Shown here piece by piece: positions 54,524 to 63,851 of a stretch of 64,000 nt of DNA (positions are counted from its first letter, which is position 1; every line of letters begins with the position of its first letter). The stretch is taken from the NCBI RefSeq assembly GCF_014642075.1, contig NZ_BMIK01000001.1, positions 434,001-498,000 of the forward strand, given 5' to 3'. Position numbers and translations under genes: made by a program. Source of the DNA: Parapedobacter defluvii (GTDB lineage: Bacteria; Bacteroidota; Bacteroidia; Sphingobacteriales; Sphingobacteriaceae). The notes below the pieces were generated by a model. That model searched no databases. It saw only the letters and a program-made list of their open reading frames with translations, and had not been told where the DNA came from.

Positions 54524-57500
54524 ATGAATCGATTTTTATGTGTTTTTTTTCTGCTTTTCCTGTTTCAGAAAGCAGCATTCAGCGCCCAGAATCAACAAGA
54601 ACAGGTGGAGGTCGTCGGTACGGTTTCGGCCAGTGACGGCACACCCCTATCGGGTGTATCGGTAACCCCCTTATTGTATCCCAACAGCAGGGCAGCTACG
54701 GGTACGGATGGGCAATACCGCATCCATACTGTCCAAAATGATACGCTGCTTTTCACATTTGTAGGGTACCAGCCCTTGAAGGTACCGGTCGCGGGAAGGA
54801 ATCAGATCAATGTGGTACTGGAAGGGGCAGATACCTTTATGGATGAGGTGGTTGTTGTTGCCTATGGCGAACAAAAGAAGGTAAGCCTTACGGGAGCGAT
54901 TTCCTCAGTAGCTACGAAAGAGTTGCGGCAAAGCCCTGTGGCGAACCTCAGTAATGCGCTTGCAGGTAGGTTGCCGGGCTTGGTGGCCTTTCAGCCCAGC
55001 GGTGAGCCGGGTAACGACCTTTCTCAGTTATTCATCCGCGGTGTGTCGACCTTTAATAATGCAGCACCATTGGTTGTGGTCGACGGTGTTTTGGGACGTG
55101 ATTTCGCACAATTAGACCCTAACGAAGTAGAAAGCATCAGTATTCTGAAAGATGCGTCGTCAACGGCGGTGTACGGTGTGAGGGGCGCAAATGGCGTCAT
55201 ATTGGTAACTACCCGGAGGGGAAAGTCCGGAAGACCCCAGATATCCTTTTCGTCCGAACTGGGGTATCAAAGCCCCATCCGATTACCCCAGTTTCTCGAT
55301 TCATATAATTACGCGCTTTTATACAATGAAGCGCTGAAGAATGATAACCTGCCGGAAAAATTCAGTGCCCAGGATCTGGAATACTATCGGATCGGTGCTG
55401 ATCCCTATCTCTATCCGAATACCGACTGGTTTGGGGAATTTCTAAAACCCTATACTCCCATGACCCGGGCGAATCTAAACATCAGCGGAGGAGGGGATAA
55501 AGTGCGGTATTTTGTTTCCGCCAGTGCTTTGACACAGGATGGCATCTATAACTTTACAAAGTTGAATGAGTACGATTCCAATGCAAAATTCAATCGGTAT
55601 AATTTTCGATCTAACATCGATATTGATCTCACGAAAAATTTCACGGTGGGATTGGATTTGGCGGGCCGTGTGGAGAACCGCAATTACCCTGGCCGGGATA
55701 CGTGGCTGATATTTACCATTCTGAATCGCATCCCACCTACCTATCCGATCACAAATGCGGACGGGTCGCTTGCTGGCGATGGGCTTAATCCGGAAAATCC
55801 CATGGGGCTTATTGCCTATGGCGGATACCGTGACTACTACGGAAATTTCCTGCAAGGGACGTATCGCATGAGCCATAAACTGAACTTTGTTACAGAGGGT
55901 CTTTCAGCCAGGGCCGCCTTCGCATTTGACGGGGCGTTTGACTACAACATCAGCGCAAGCCGGGGCTATGCCGTCTATCAGTTGCGGGAAGACGGCGGAT
56001 ACAATCAATTTGGCAACGACACCGAATTGGGAATAGGCAAGGGATACGCTTACAACCGTACCGTCAATTTTGAGGCTGCTCTCGATTACAACAGACGATT
56101 CGGTGACCACCTGGTTTCGGGGCTGTTCTTATATAATCAGAACCGGCGGGTAGAGCATGCCGATAGCTATAATATTCCCTTTTCATATGTCGGCTATGTA
56201 GGGCGGTTTACGTATTCATATCAAGACCGGTTGTTCGGAGAAATCAACGTTGGGTACAATGGATCGGAACAGTTTCCCAAAGGGAGCCGATTCGGATTTT
56301 TCCCTTCGGTTTCCGCGGGCTGGGTGATCTCGGAAGAGGGATTTTTCGACAAGGATGCCGGGACGGTGAATTTCCTGAAGCTCAGGGCGTCGTATGGTGA
56401 AGTGGGGAACGATCGGTTGGGAGCCCGGAGATTCCTGTATCAACAAACCTTTCAGGGAGCAGGAGGTTATCGGTTCGGTAACGGTCAGGTAGGTTACGGC
56501 GGGATAGCGGAAGGACCGTTGGCGAATGAAGACATTACGTGGGAACGTGCGAGAAAACTCAACGTCGGGTTGGAATTGGGATTATGGGACGATCAGTTGT
56601 TTCTAACGGCAGATGCTTTTCACGAACGCCGCGATAATATTTTAACTACCCGGGGAACGGTATCTGCCATTGTGGGCAGATCCGGAGGCGACCTGCCACC
56701 GGTTAATATCGGTGTGGTTCAGAACCGGGGGTTGGATATGGAACTGACCTATCGGAATCCAGCAAGTAAAAAGGTGAATTACAGCGTTAGCGGAAACCTG
56801 ACGTTTGCGCGTAACAAAGTACTGTTCATGGATGAAGAGCACCGTGAGTTTGACTATCAATATCGTACAGGACAGCGTGTGGGACAGCCTTTCGGTTTGG
56901 TGGCTATCGGCTTTTTTGAGTCGTATGAAGACATCGCAAACAGCCCTCCGCATACCTTCGTGACCCAGGAGTCCCTGCGGCCGGGTGATATTAAGTACAA
57001 AGATATCAACAACGACGGCGTCATTGATGCAAACGATGAAATGCCCATCGGGTACAACACCGGAATACCGGAGCTGATGTTCGGATTGTCATCCCGGGTT
57101 TCGTACGGTGGTTTTGATTTCAGTGTGTTATTTCAGGGAGCTTCCCACTCGTCCGTCTTTATGGATAACTTCCCGATCTGGGAGTTCCGGGGAGGCGGGG
57201 CCGGTAAAGTTAACGAATGGCACCTCGAACGCTGGACACCCGAAACAGCCGCTACGGCAACGTATCCGCGGCTATCCAGCACAGATAACCCCAATAACCA
57301 CCGGCTATCTACGTTCTGGATGCGTCCGCGTAATTATGTACGCCTGAAGAATATTGAGCTGGGGTATTCATTTGGGGCCTCTGCCTTGAAAACCATCAAA
57401 ATTCAAAAGGTACGGTTCTATGTTAATGCATATAACCTGTTTACGTGGGACAAGGCTGAAATTGTTGATCCCGAAGCGCCGGCATGGGCGGGAAATGACA

Positions 57501-57550
57501 ACTATCCACAACAGCGTGTCATAAACGGTGGTATTACACTTGATTTTTAA
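54524..57550 (+). CDS. SusC/RagA family TonB-linked outer-membrane transporter (locus C, second)
   Basis: 1008 residues from ATG 54524, which gives MNRFLCVFFLLFLFQKAAFSA as signal peptide; the frame is open from 54410 within the previous gene but that part has no signal-like start. Carboxypeptidase-regulatory-like domain, DEVVVVAYGEQKKVSLTGAIS, plug (LFIRGVSTF, TAVYGVRGANGVILVTT), calcium-type loop DINNDGVIDAND, barrel ending LDF. A second SusC in the same locus suggests import of two different fragments. Confidence 0.95.
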   Translation: MNRFLCVFFLLFLFQKAAFSAQNQQEQVEVVGTVSASDGTPLSGVSVTPLLYPNSRAATGTDGQYRIHTVQNDTLLFTFVGYQPLKVPVAGRNQINVVLEGADTFMDEVVVVAYGEQKKVSLTGAISSVATKELRQSPVANLSNALAGRLPGLVAFQPSGEPGNDLSQLFIRGVSTFNNAAPLVVVDGVLGRDFAQLDPNEVESISILKDASSTAVYGVRGANGVILVTTRRGKSGRPQISFSSELGYQSPIRLPQFLDSYNYALLYNEALKNDNLPEKFSAQDLEYYRIGADPYLYPNTDWFGEFLKPYTPMTRANLNISGGGDKVRYFVSASALTQDGIYNFTKLNEYDSNAKFNRYNFRSNIDIDLTKNFTVGLDLAGRVENRNYPGRDTWLIFTILNRIPPTYPITNADGSLAGDGLNPENPMGLIAYGGYRDYYGNFLQGTYRMSHKLNFVTEGLSARAAFAFDGAFDYNISASRGYAVYQLREDGGYNQFGNDTELGIGKGYAYNRTVNFEAALDYNRRFGDHLVSGLFLYNQNRRVEHADSYNIPFSYVGYVGRFTYSYQDRLFGEINVGYNGSEQFPKGSRFGFFPSVSAGWVISEEGFFDKDAGTVNFLKLRASYGEVGNDRLGARRFLYQQTFQGAGGYRFGNGQVGYGGIAEGPLANEDITWERARKLNVGLELGLWDDQLFLTADAFHERRDNILTTRGTVSAIVGRSGGDLPPVNIGVVQNRGLDMELTYRNPASKKVNYSVSGNLTFARNKVLFMDEEHREFDYQYRTGQRVGQPFGLVAIGFFESYEDIANSPPHTFVTQESLRPGDIKYKDINNDGVIDANDEMPIGYNTGIPELMFGLSSRVSYGGFDFSVLFQGASHSSVFMDNFPIWEFRGGGAGKVNEWHLERWTPETAATATYPRLSSTDNPNNHRLSTFWMRPRNYVRLKNIELGYSFGASALKTIKIQKVRFYVNAYNLFTWDKAEIVDPEAPAWAGNDNYPQQRVINGGITLDF

Positions 57551-57563
57551 GGCCGACTAACAA

Positions 57564-59189
57564 ATGATAAACATGAAAAGATTTTTGAATTGCCTGTTGT
57601 TACTTGTGCTGGCAACCGGCTGCGAAAAAAGTATATTGGACAGGCAGCCTAATGACCAGATGACGGAAGCTGCTGCCTTTGAAGACCTCCTGGTAACCGA
57701 GAAATTTTTGAATAACGTTTATGCCGAATTGTATGGAAGTCTCTATAACCGGACGCCCAATTATCTGTTGGCCGGGACTACAGACGATGCAGATGCGGCA
57801 AATTTAACGACAGGTGGCTATCAATTCAACATCGGATCGCTGAGCCCAACGGGCAATCCATTGGGTGATTATTGGAGCATTTACTATGCCGCAATCCGGA
57901 AAGCCAACATATTCCTTAAAAATATCGATAATGTACCCGGCGACGGAGCGATAAAACAGCGTATGAAGGGGGAAGCCTTGTTTCTTAAAGCGTTCTTCTA
58001 TCAGCAATTGTTTAAGTTTTACGGACCCTTCATTATTGTAGATCAGGTACTGAGTGTAAACGATGACCTGGCGCTGCCACGCAACACGGTAAGTGAATGT
58101 GCTTCGTACATCACAGGTCTGGCGGATGAGGCCGCCAAACTGCTTCCGGTAGCACATGAGTCCAGCCAATTGGGACGGGCTACGAAAGGGGCAGCACTTG
58201 CATTGAAAGCGGAAGCATTGTTGTTTTTTGCGAGTCCGTTATATAACCCCACCAACGAGGTACAGCGCTGGGTGGATGCGGCGGATGCCGCTGAAGCCAT
58301 CCTGACCGGGAGCGATTTTAATTACGAACTTTATAACAATTACCAGAACTTGTTTTTGGTAAACAATAACTCCGAAGTGATCTATGCCTATATGGCAAGT
58401 GCCAGCACCAACGCGATGGAGGCAGCGAATGGTCCGTCAGGTTATGGCGGATGGAGCGGTACGTCCCCTACCCAGGAACTGGTTGACGCCTACGAAATGG
58501 TCAATGGTATGGCACCGTTGAATCCCGATGGGTCGGTCAACCCTTTATCGGGCTACGATCCGGCAAAACCTTATGAGAACAGGGATCCCCGGTTCTATGC
58601 AAGTATCCTGTATAACGGTGCACCGTGGCAAGGCCGTGCGATTGAATCGTTCGTTGGTGGGGCGGACGGCATCTCCATTGGTACGCACACGAGAAGCCAA
58701 ACCGGTTATTTTTTAAAGAAGTTTTTGGATGAATCGCTTGTCGTTAACAGTTCCCAACGGCGGGCTGCCACCTGGATTTTATTCCGCCTAGGCACGGTGA
58801 TGCTGGATTTTGCCGAAAGCCGCAATGAAGCAAGCGGCCCCGACGCCGATGTCTATGCAGCAGTCAACGCCATCCGTGCGCGGGCTAATATGCCCGAATT
58901 GCCGGAAGGCCTTACTCAGGATGAAATGCGCGAACGCATCCGGCACGAACGCCGTATCGAGCTAGCGTTTGAGGATAACCGCTTTTGGGATGTACGACGT
59001 TGGAAAATTGGTATTGAAACGTTCGGAAAGCCGATTCATGGAATGCGCATTACACGGGTAGGCGACGCCTTGAACTATGAACGTGTTCAGGTCAGATCAC
59101 GGGTATTTGATGATAGGAGACATTTTTTCCCCATCCCCCAATCGGAGATAAATAAAAATTCAAATCTGGAACAGAATGCGGGCTGGTAA
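57564..59189 (+). CDS. SusD/RagB family surface glycan-binding lipoprotein (locus C, second)
   Basis: 541 residues (alternative ATG at 57573). Lipobox LATGC (Cys 20). SusD core with AAFEDLLVTEKFLNNVYAELYG, FLKAFFYQQLFKFYGPFIIVD and the C-terminal RRIELAFEDNRFWDVRRWKIG. Typical length. Partner of the SusC 14 bases upstream. Its 3' end overlaps the open frame of the next gene. Confidence 0.95.
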   Translation: MINMKRFLNCLLLLVLATGCEKSILDRQPNDQMTEAAAFEDLLVTEKFLNNVYAELYGSLYNRTPNYLLAGTTDDADAANLTTGGYQFNIGSLSPTGNPLGDYWSIYYAAIRKANIFLKNIDNVPGDGAIKQRMKGEALFLKAFFYQQLFKFYGPFIIVDQVLSVNDDLALPRNTVSECASYITGLADEAAKLLPVAHESSQLGRATKGAALALKAEALLFFASPLYNPTNEVQRWVDAADAAEAILTGSDFNYELYNNYQNLFLVNNNSEVIYAYMASASTNAMEAANGPSGYGGWSGTSPTQELVDAYEMVNGMAPLNPDGSVNPLSGYDPAKPYENRDPRFYASILYNGAPWQGRAIESFVGGADGISIGTHTRSQTGYFLKKFLDESLVVNSSQRRAATWILFRLGTVMLDFAESRNEASGPDADVYAAVNAIRARANMPELPEGLTQDEMRERIRHERRIELAFEDNRFWDVRRWKIGIETFGKPIHGMRITRVGDALNYERVQVRSRVFDDRRHFFPIPQSEINKNSNLEQNAGW

Positions 59190-59205
59190 ACAAAACGAAC
59201 GTAAA

Positions 59206-60066
59206 ATGAAAGCAATGGTTTATAAATGGCTGACAAGCCGCTACCTCTTAATGATGGTGGTGGCGCTGGTGTGGGCAGGATGTAAAGAGACGGAAAAGAT
59301 GGCTCCCTGTGAATCTGATTTTTTCTATGACGGTTCACCCTTCAGGCAGGGGGAAGCTGAAACACTTCTGCCTAGCTACAATTCGGGAGCGGAGATTCCC
59401 GGGGTTTTCAGTGCACCGCAAGGATTGGTATTGAAAGATACCTTGACGGGTGAAATTGATTTGGCAGCGAGTGCTCCCGGTGCTTATGCCGTGCGGAAAA
59501 CAATGATTGGCAATCCTACCTGCGGCAATCGGATTATGCTGGCATATCTGTCAATATTGCCTCCACCCAGCTTACTGAGCAACGCCGACCAGGCCGATGG
59601 CTGGGGTTGGGCTGGGAATGGATTTGTTGACGGGGAGGACAAGAAAGAAGGGCAAGCGTCTATAAAAACAACGGCAGACGGCGGAGGGAACCTGTTGCTG
59701 CTACAGCACAATGTGCCAACCCCCTTAAATACGCGGGTAAGTAAAGAGCTGGGTGAACTGCACCTGTGGTTTTATATTTCAGATCCGTCGCAATTTGATC
59801 AGGGTGCCGAGATTGGCCAATTTGAGCTCTCCAGTTCCGGCGAGCCAGACAAGAACGAGCTCACGTGGCCCATTGTCATGAACGGTATGGGGCTAAGTGC
59901 CGGTTGGAATGAATTGGTGTTTAAGTTCAAGGATGCGTCGGTGACGGGAGGTGATCCCAACCTATCGGCAATCAATTTCTTCCGGGTGTACCTCTTCGCG
60001 AAAGGGGATGCAACCTATCCCATTACCATCGGACTGGATGATCTAAAAATATTGGCAGCAGAATAA
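59206..60066 (+). CDS. Surface lipoprotein of unknown family, beta-sandwich C-terminal half
   Basis: 286 residues from ATG 59206 (an ATG at 59176 overlaps SusD). Lipobox WAGC (Cys 26). The N-terminal third contains a small Cys-bearing segment; residues about 125-286 (DGWGWAGNGFVDGEDKKEGQASIKTTA, LGELHLWFYISDPSQF, WNELVFKFKDA, INFFRVYLFAKGDATYPITIGLDDLKILA) resemble carbohydrate-binding jelly rolls. Position after SusD suggests an accessory glycan-binding protein. I do not recognise a named family. Confidence 0.6.
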   Translation: MKAMVYKWLTSRYLLMMVVALVWAGCKETEKMAPCESDFFYDGSPFRQGEAETLLPSYNSGAEIPGVFSAPQGLVLKDTLTGEIDLAASAPGAYAVRKTMIGNPTCGNRIMLAYLSILPPPSLLSNADQADGWGWAGNGFVDGEDKKEGQASIKTTADGGGNLLLLQHNVPTPLNTRVSKELGELHLWFYISDPSQFDQGAEIGQFELSSSGEPDKNELTWPIVMNGMGLSAGWNELVFKFKDASVTGGDPNLSAINFFRVYLFAKGDATYPITIGLDDLKILAAE

Positions 60067-60078
60067 TTTGAAAGAAAA

Positions 60079-61392
60079 ATGAGCTTCATGAATTGGTTTG
60101 GGGTCATCGTGTGTGTGGCGTTGTTTTCTTGTACGGCGAAAGTTGGTGCGGAACACACAGATAAACCCGAAGACGAACAAACGAATGAAAAACCGGTCTG
60201 GAAAATCGAGAACGGCAAGTTTTACCGTGACGGCGAATGGGTGTTTTTAAAAATTGCCAAGCCTCTCCGTAATTTTGCGGATGGCAATGCGGTGCAGCAA
60301 TTGATTAATGACCTGGATAAATTAAAGTCTAAACATTACAACGTAATCGAGATCAATTGTTATTGGCATCATTTTGATCACGATGGCGACGGTGTTCCCG
60401 ACGTGTCGCTGGAGCCATTGAATCGGTTGATCAATACGATCTATACCAAAGGGATGATCCCCTGCTTGTCGGTAGAGACGTATGCGGTAGGAGGAGGGCA
60501 AATGCCGGCAGGATTTTGGGATCGATTCCCGGATGCCGATGCCATCAATGACCAGGGAAAAACAGTGACAGACACCGAGTACGGGTTTGGGTCGAGGGTG
60601 GTGTCCATTTTTCACGATGGTTACCGGGAAGCAGCCAGAACGTTTATCAAAGAACTCACTGCTGGGGTCGACTATGAAAAAATAGGTTATTTTGAGACCA
60701 CCGTGGAGCCGCAGTACATGGGAACCATCAATCTGTGTTTCAGTGCGCATGCGAAACACGCATACGATGCATGGTTAACTGAAAATAAGATTACCGATCC
60801 CGCTGCAAAAATGCCGGAAGCATTCCCGATCCCACAATCATTCGTAAATAACCTATACTGGAATAAATTCAGGGCACAATTTCTAGCCGGATGGGTGAAT
60901 GGGGATGCTGCGGCCTTCCGCGAGGTGGCAGGACCGAATGCATATATTGCCGTAGACTACCTCGATGCCGACGAAGATACCATGATGAAGCGAAACGGTA
61001 ATCCGGAGGAATTTTTGGCTCATCTAACTGCCCCGAATATCATTCAGGTAAATTGGAGCTGGTTCTTTCCGGAAAACCATCCGAATCAGAAGGCCTATGA
61101 CCGGGTACATCATGCGAACGATACCTACCATCGGAATTGGGCAATTACTGAGCATATGACGTTCAATGGAAGCGATTTTAATCACTTTAGTGATGAAGAG
61201 CTTCGGGAGATTTTACGTAATACATTGAAACAGGGGACACGTTTCGGTTGGGAGTTTGTATCGATCGATAATGCTACAAACGGAAGTTTTAGTTTGTACA
61301 ACGATGATTGGTCGCCAAAGAGAGTGATGGGCATTGTCGATCTCCACTGGGATGATTGGCTAGCCTATATACGTGAAATAGAGGCACAATAA
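60079..61392 (+). CDS. Clan GH-A-like TIM-barrel glycosidase lipoprotein, family unassigned
   Basis: 437 residues, lipobox LFSC (Cys 18). WKIENGKFYRDGEWVFLKIAKPL opens a barrel; GYFETTVEPQYMG (about 215) and WAITEHMTFNGSD (about 355) hold Glu residues where the acid/base and nucleophile of GH-A enzymes would be, and GWEFVSIDNATNG ends the barrel. An insert-like loop DHDGDGVPDVS near 100 is a calcium-binding pattern. Beta-glycosidase activity is inferred. Last gene before the separately promoted PSD1 gene. Confidence 0.65.
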   Translation: MSFMNWFGVIVCVALFSCTAKVGAEHTDKPEDEQTNEKPVWKIENGKFYRDGEWVFLKIAKPLRNFADGNAVQQLINDLDKLKSKHYNVIEINCYWHHFDHDGDGVPDVSLEPLNRLINTIYTKGMIPCLSVETYAVGGGQMPAGFWDRFPDADAINDQGKTVTDTEYGFGSRVVSIFHDGYREAARTFIKELTAGVDYEKIGYFETTVEPQYMGTINLCFSAHAKHAYDAWLTENKITDPAAKMPEAFPIPQSFVNNLYWNKFRAQFLAGWVNGDAAAFREVAGPNAYIAVDYLDADEDTMMKRNGNPEEFLAHLTAPNIIQVNWSWFFPENHPNQKAYDRVHHANDTYHRNWAITEHMTFNGSDFNHFSDEELREILRNTLKQGTRFGWEFVSIDNATNGSFSLYNDDWSPKRVMGIVDLHWDDWLAYIREIEAQ

Positions 61393-61403
61393 TGGTGTAT
61401 TGT

Positions 61404-61434
61404 CTTGTATATACAAGTTGAATTACTATATTTG
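61404..61434 (+). promoter_or_regulatory. GntR operator and promoter of the PSD1 gene
   Basis: Perfect palindrome CTTGTATATACAAG (61404-61417), identical to 37714-37727. TTG at 61405-61407, 19-base spacer, TATATTTG at 61427-61434, the same geometry as the GH92 promoter 23.7 kb upstream. It makes the PSD1 gene a separate unit under the same regulator. Confidence 0.75.
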
Positions 61435-61467
61435 CGTTAAATGCAGTTGTGAGGAGGGACCAAAATT

Positions 61468-63831
61468 ATGATTCAAGCTAGGTTAATCCATATACTCGTA
61501 AGTCGATTCCGGAAGTGGATGGCGGTATGGGCAATCGGTTCGGTGGTCTTTTTGCTGGCGACATGTGACACCGCCACCGAAACAGGTGGGACTACTGCCG
61601 GTTTGCCGGATGTTGTGGATTATAATTTTCATATCCGGCCGATATTATCTGATAAGTGTTTCGCCTGCCACGGCCCGGATAACAATACGCGGGAGGCAGG
61701 GCTCCGGCTGGATACAAAAGAAGGAGCTTATCAGGCTTTGTCTGAGAATCCGGGTATGTATGCCATCGTGCCCGGCAAACCGGAGGAGAGCGCAGTTTAC
61801 CACCGGTTGGTTACCGACGATGAAACGTATCGTATGCCTCCGGTTTCGTCAAACCTGACGCTGACCGACAGGGAAATTAACTTGATTACACGTTGGATTG
61901 AACAGGGTGCCGAATATAAACCACATTGGGCATTTACGCCTCCTGTAAAGGCCGAAGTTCCGCAGGATGACGGCAATGGATGGGCAAGGAATGAGATTGA
62001 TCGTTTCGTTCTCCAACGGATGAAATCGGAAGGGTTAAAGCCTAACCCTGTTGCTGAAAAGCACCATTTGCTGCGCCGGGTAAGCCTGGACATAACGGGA
62101 TTGCCGCCGTCGCCCGCCCAGATCGAACGTTTTCTGGCCGATGATTCGCCGGAGGCGTATGAAAAGATGGTGGATGAACTATTGGCATCCGATGCCTACG
62201 GCGAGCGAATGGCATTGCACTGGCTGGATGTAGCACGTTATGCGGACTCTTACGGCTATCAGGATGACGACATCCGTACCCAGTGGCCCTGGCGCGATTG
62301 GGTGATTCACGCATTCAACGAGAACATGCCGTACGACAGGTTTATTACCTGGCAATTGGCCGGCGATCTGCTGCCCGACGCATCGAAGGAACAGATATTG
62401 GCCACTGCTTTTAACAGGAATCATAAAATTACCGAAGAAGGTGGCGTAATCGATGAGGAATACCGGGTTGCCTATACCATCGACAAAACCAACACCTATT
62501 CAAAAGGTATCTTGGGCATCACCATGGAGTGTGCGCAATGCCACGATCATAAATACGATCCCTTTTCGCAGAAGAATTATTATAGTTTATTTGCCTTTTT
62601 CAACAACACATTGGAAAATGGGTTAGAAGGATTGGTGAATTCCGGTCCGTCTAAGACGCCCCGGTTAACGATTACCCAGGATGACCTGAACGGCATACTT
62701 AATTTTATCAATAAATGGGATGATCAGGAACAGGTTTCGGTATCGGTAATGGGTGAACGTGACGAGGTGCGGCCCACATTCCTCTTAGACCGGGGTGTAT
62801 ACGACGCGCCCAAGGAACGTGTCTTCCCCGGAACACCGGAGTCTGTACTTGATTTTGACAGTACCCGGTATGCACCGAACCGGCTGGGCTTAGCGCAGTG
62901 GACGTTCAGTAAAGACAATCCACTGACGGCACGTGTGTTCGTCAACCAGTTGTGGGCACTGTTTTTCGGCAACGGACTGGTATCCACCATCGCCGACTTC
63001 GGCAATCAGGGTACGCTGCCCACACATCCTGAATTGCTCGATTGGATGGCCGTCGATTTTCAGGAAAACGGTTGGGATATCAAACGATTGGTTAAGCAGT
63101 TTGTCATGAGCGCCACGTATCGGCAGTCGTCTCAGATAACGGATCAACACCGGAAACGGGATCCGGATAACCGCTACTATGCGCGTGCCGCCCGGATCCG
63201 ATTACCCGCTGAAATGATCCGCGATCAGGTACTGGCAAGCAGCGGCCTGCTGAACCGGACCATCGGCGGCCCAAGTATTAAGCCCTATCAACCGGACGGA
63301 ATATGGGAAATTACCAGCCCGGGAAGGGGGGCGTTGGCGCACTATGTACAGGACCACGGCGATGCCTTGTACAGACGGGGTATTTATGTGTTCTTTAAAG
63401 TAACGCTGCCTCCGCCCAGCATGCTTATTTTCGACTCAAGCAACCGGGATATGTGCGAAGTAACCCGGCAGCGCACCAATACACCCTTACAGGCGTTGGT
63501 TATGCTGAATGATCCGACGGTCTTGGAAGGTGCCCGTGTATTTGCGGGCGAATTATTGGCCGAGCAAGCCGATGCTTCGCCGGACACGTGGATACAAACG
63601 GCGTTTAAGCGGATTTTGTGTCGGGATGCAACGGAAGGGGAGCTGGAAGTATTGCAGCAGTATTACGAAGAAGAACAGCAGCGCTTCCGGCAGGATTCCG
63701 GTGAAGCGGATAAATTCCTGCAAGTAGGGGAAGCGCCGCTCAGGGAAGACATTCCCGCCGTTGAATATGCGGCATTGATGGCAGTGATTCATGCGATCTA
63801 TAACCTGGAAGAAGCTACAACACGAGTATAG
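61468..63831 (+). CDS. PSD1 protein: cytochrome c-like (CxxCH) plus DUF1549/DUF1553
   Basis: 787 residues; strong SD AGGAGG at 61452-61457. Lipobox LLATC (Cys 33). An N-terminal planctomycete-type cytochrome domain carries CFACH at residues 64-68. DUF1549 follows (ARNEIDRFVLQRMKSEGLKPNP, HWLDVARYADSYGYQDDD) with a second CAQCHDHKYDPF at 355-366. The C-terminal DUF1553 contains LTARVFVNQLWALFFGNGLV and MLIFDSSNRDMCEVTRQRTNTPLQALVMLNDP. The role is unknown; a redox or hydrolytic step on carbohydrate is proposed for the family. The next gene is its usual partner, DUF1501. Confidence 0.92.
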   Translation: MIQARLIHILVSRFRKWMAVWAIGSVVFLLATCDTATETGGTTAGLPDVVDYNFHIRPILSDKCFACHGPDNNTREAGLRLDTKEGAYQALSENPGMYAIVPGKPEESAVYHRLVTDDETYRMPPVSSNLTLTDREINLITRWIEQGAEYKPHWAFTPPVKAEVPQDDGNGWARNEIDRFVLQRMKSEGLKPNPVAEKHHLLRRVSLDITGLPPSPAQIERFLADDSPEAYEKMVDELLASDAYGERMALHWLDVARYADSYGYQDDDIRTQWPWRDWVIHAFNENMPYDRFITWQLAGDLLPDASKEQILATAFNRNHKITEEGGVIDEEYRVAYTIDKTNTYSKGILGITMECAQCHDHKYDPFSQKNYYSLFAFFNNTLENGLEGLVNSGPSKTPRLTITQDDLNGILNFINKWDDQEQVSVSVMGERDEVRPTFLLDRGVYDAPKERVFPGTPESVLDFDSTRYAPNRLGLAQWTFSKDNPLTARVFVNQLWALFFGNGLVSTIADFGNQGTLPTHPELLDWMAVDFQENGWDIKRLVKQFVMSATYRQSSQITDQHRKRDPDNRYYARAARIRLPAEMIRDQVLASSGLLNRTIGGPSIKPYQPDGIWEITSPGRGALAHYVQDHGDALYRRGIYVFFKVTLPPPSMLIFDSSNRDMCEVTRQRTNTPLQALVMLNDPTVLEGARVFAGELLAEQADASPDTWIQTAFKRILCRDATEGELEVLQQYYEEEQQRFRQDSGEADKFLQVGEAPLREDIPAVEYAALMAVIHAIYNLEEATTRV

Positions 63832-63851
63832 GACCATAAAAACGCTGAGCA

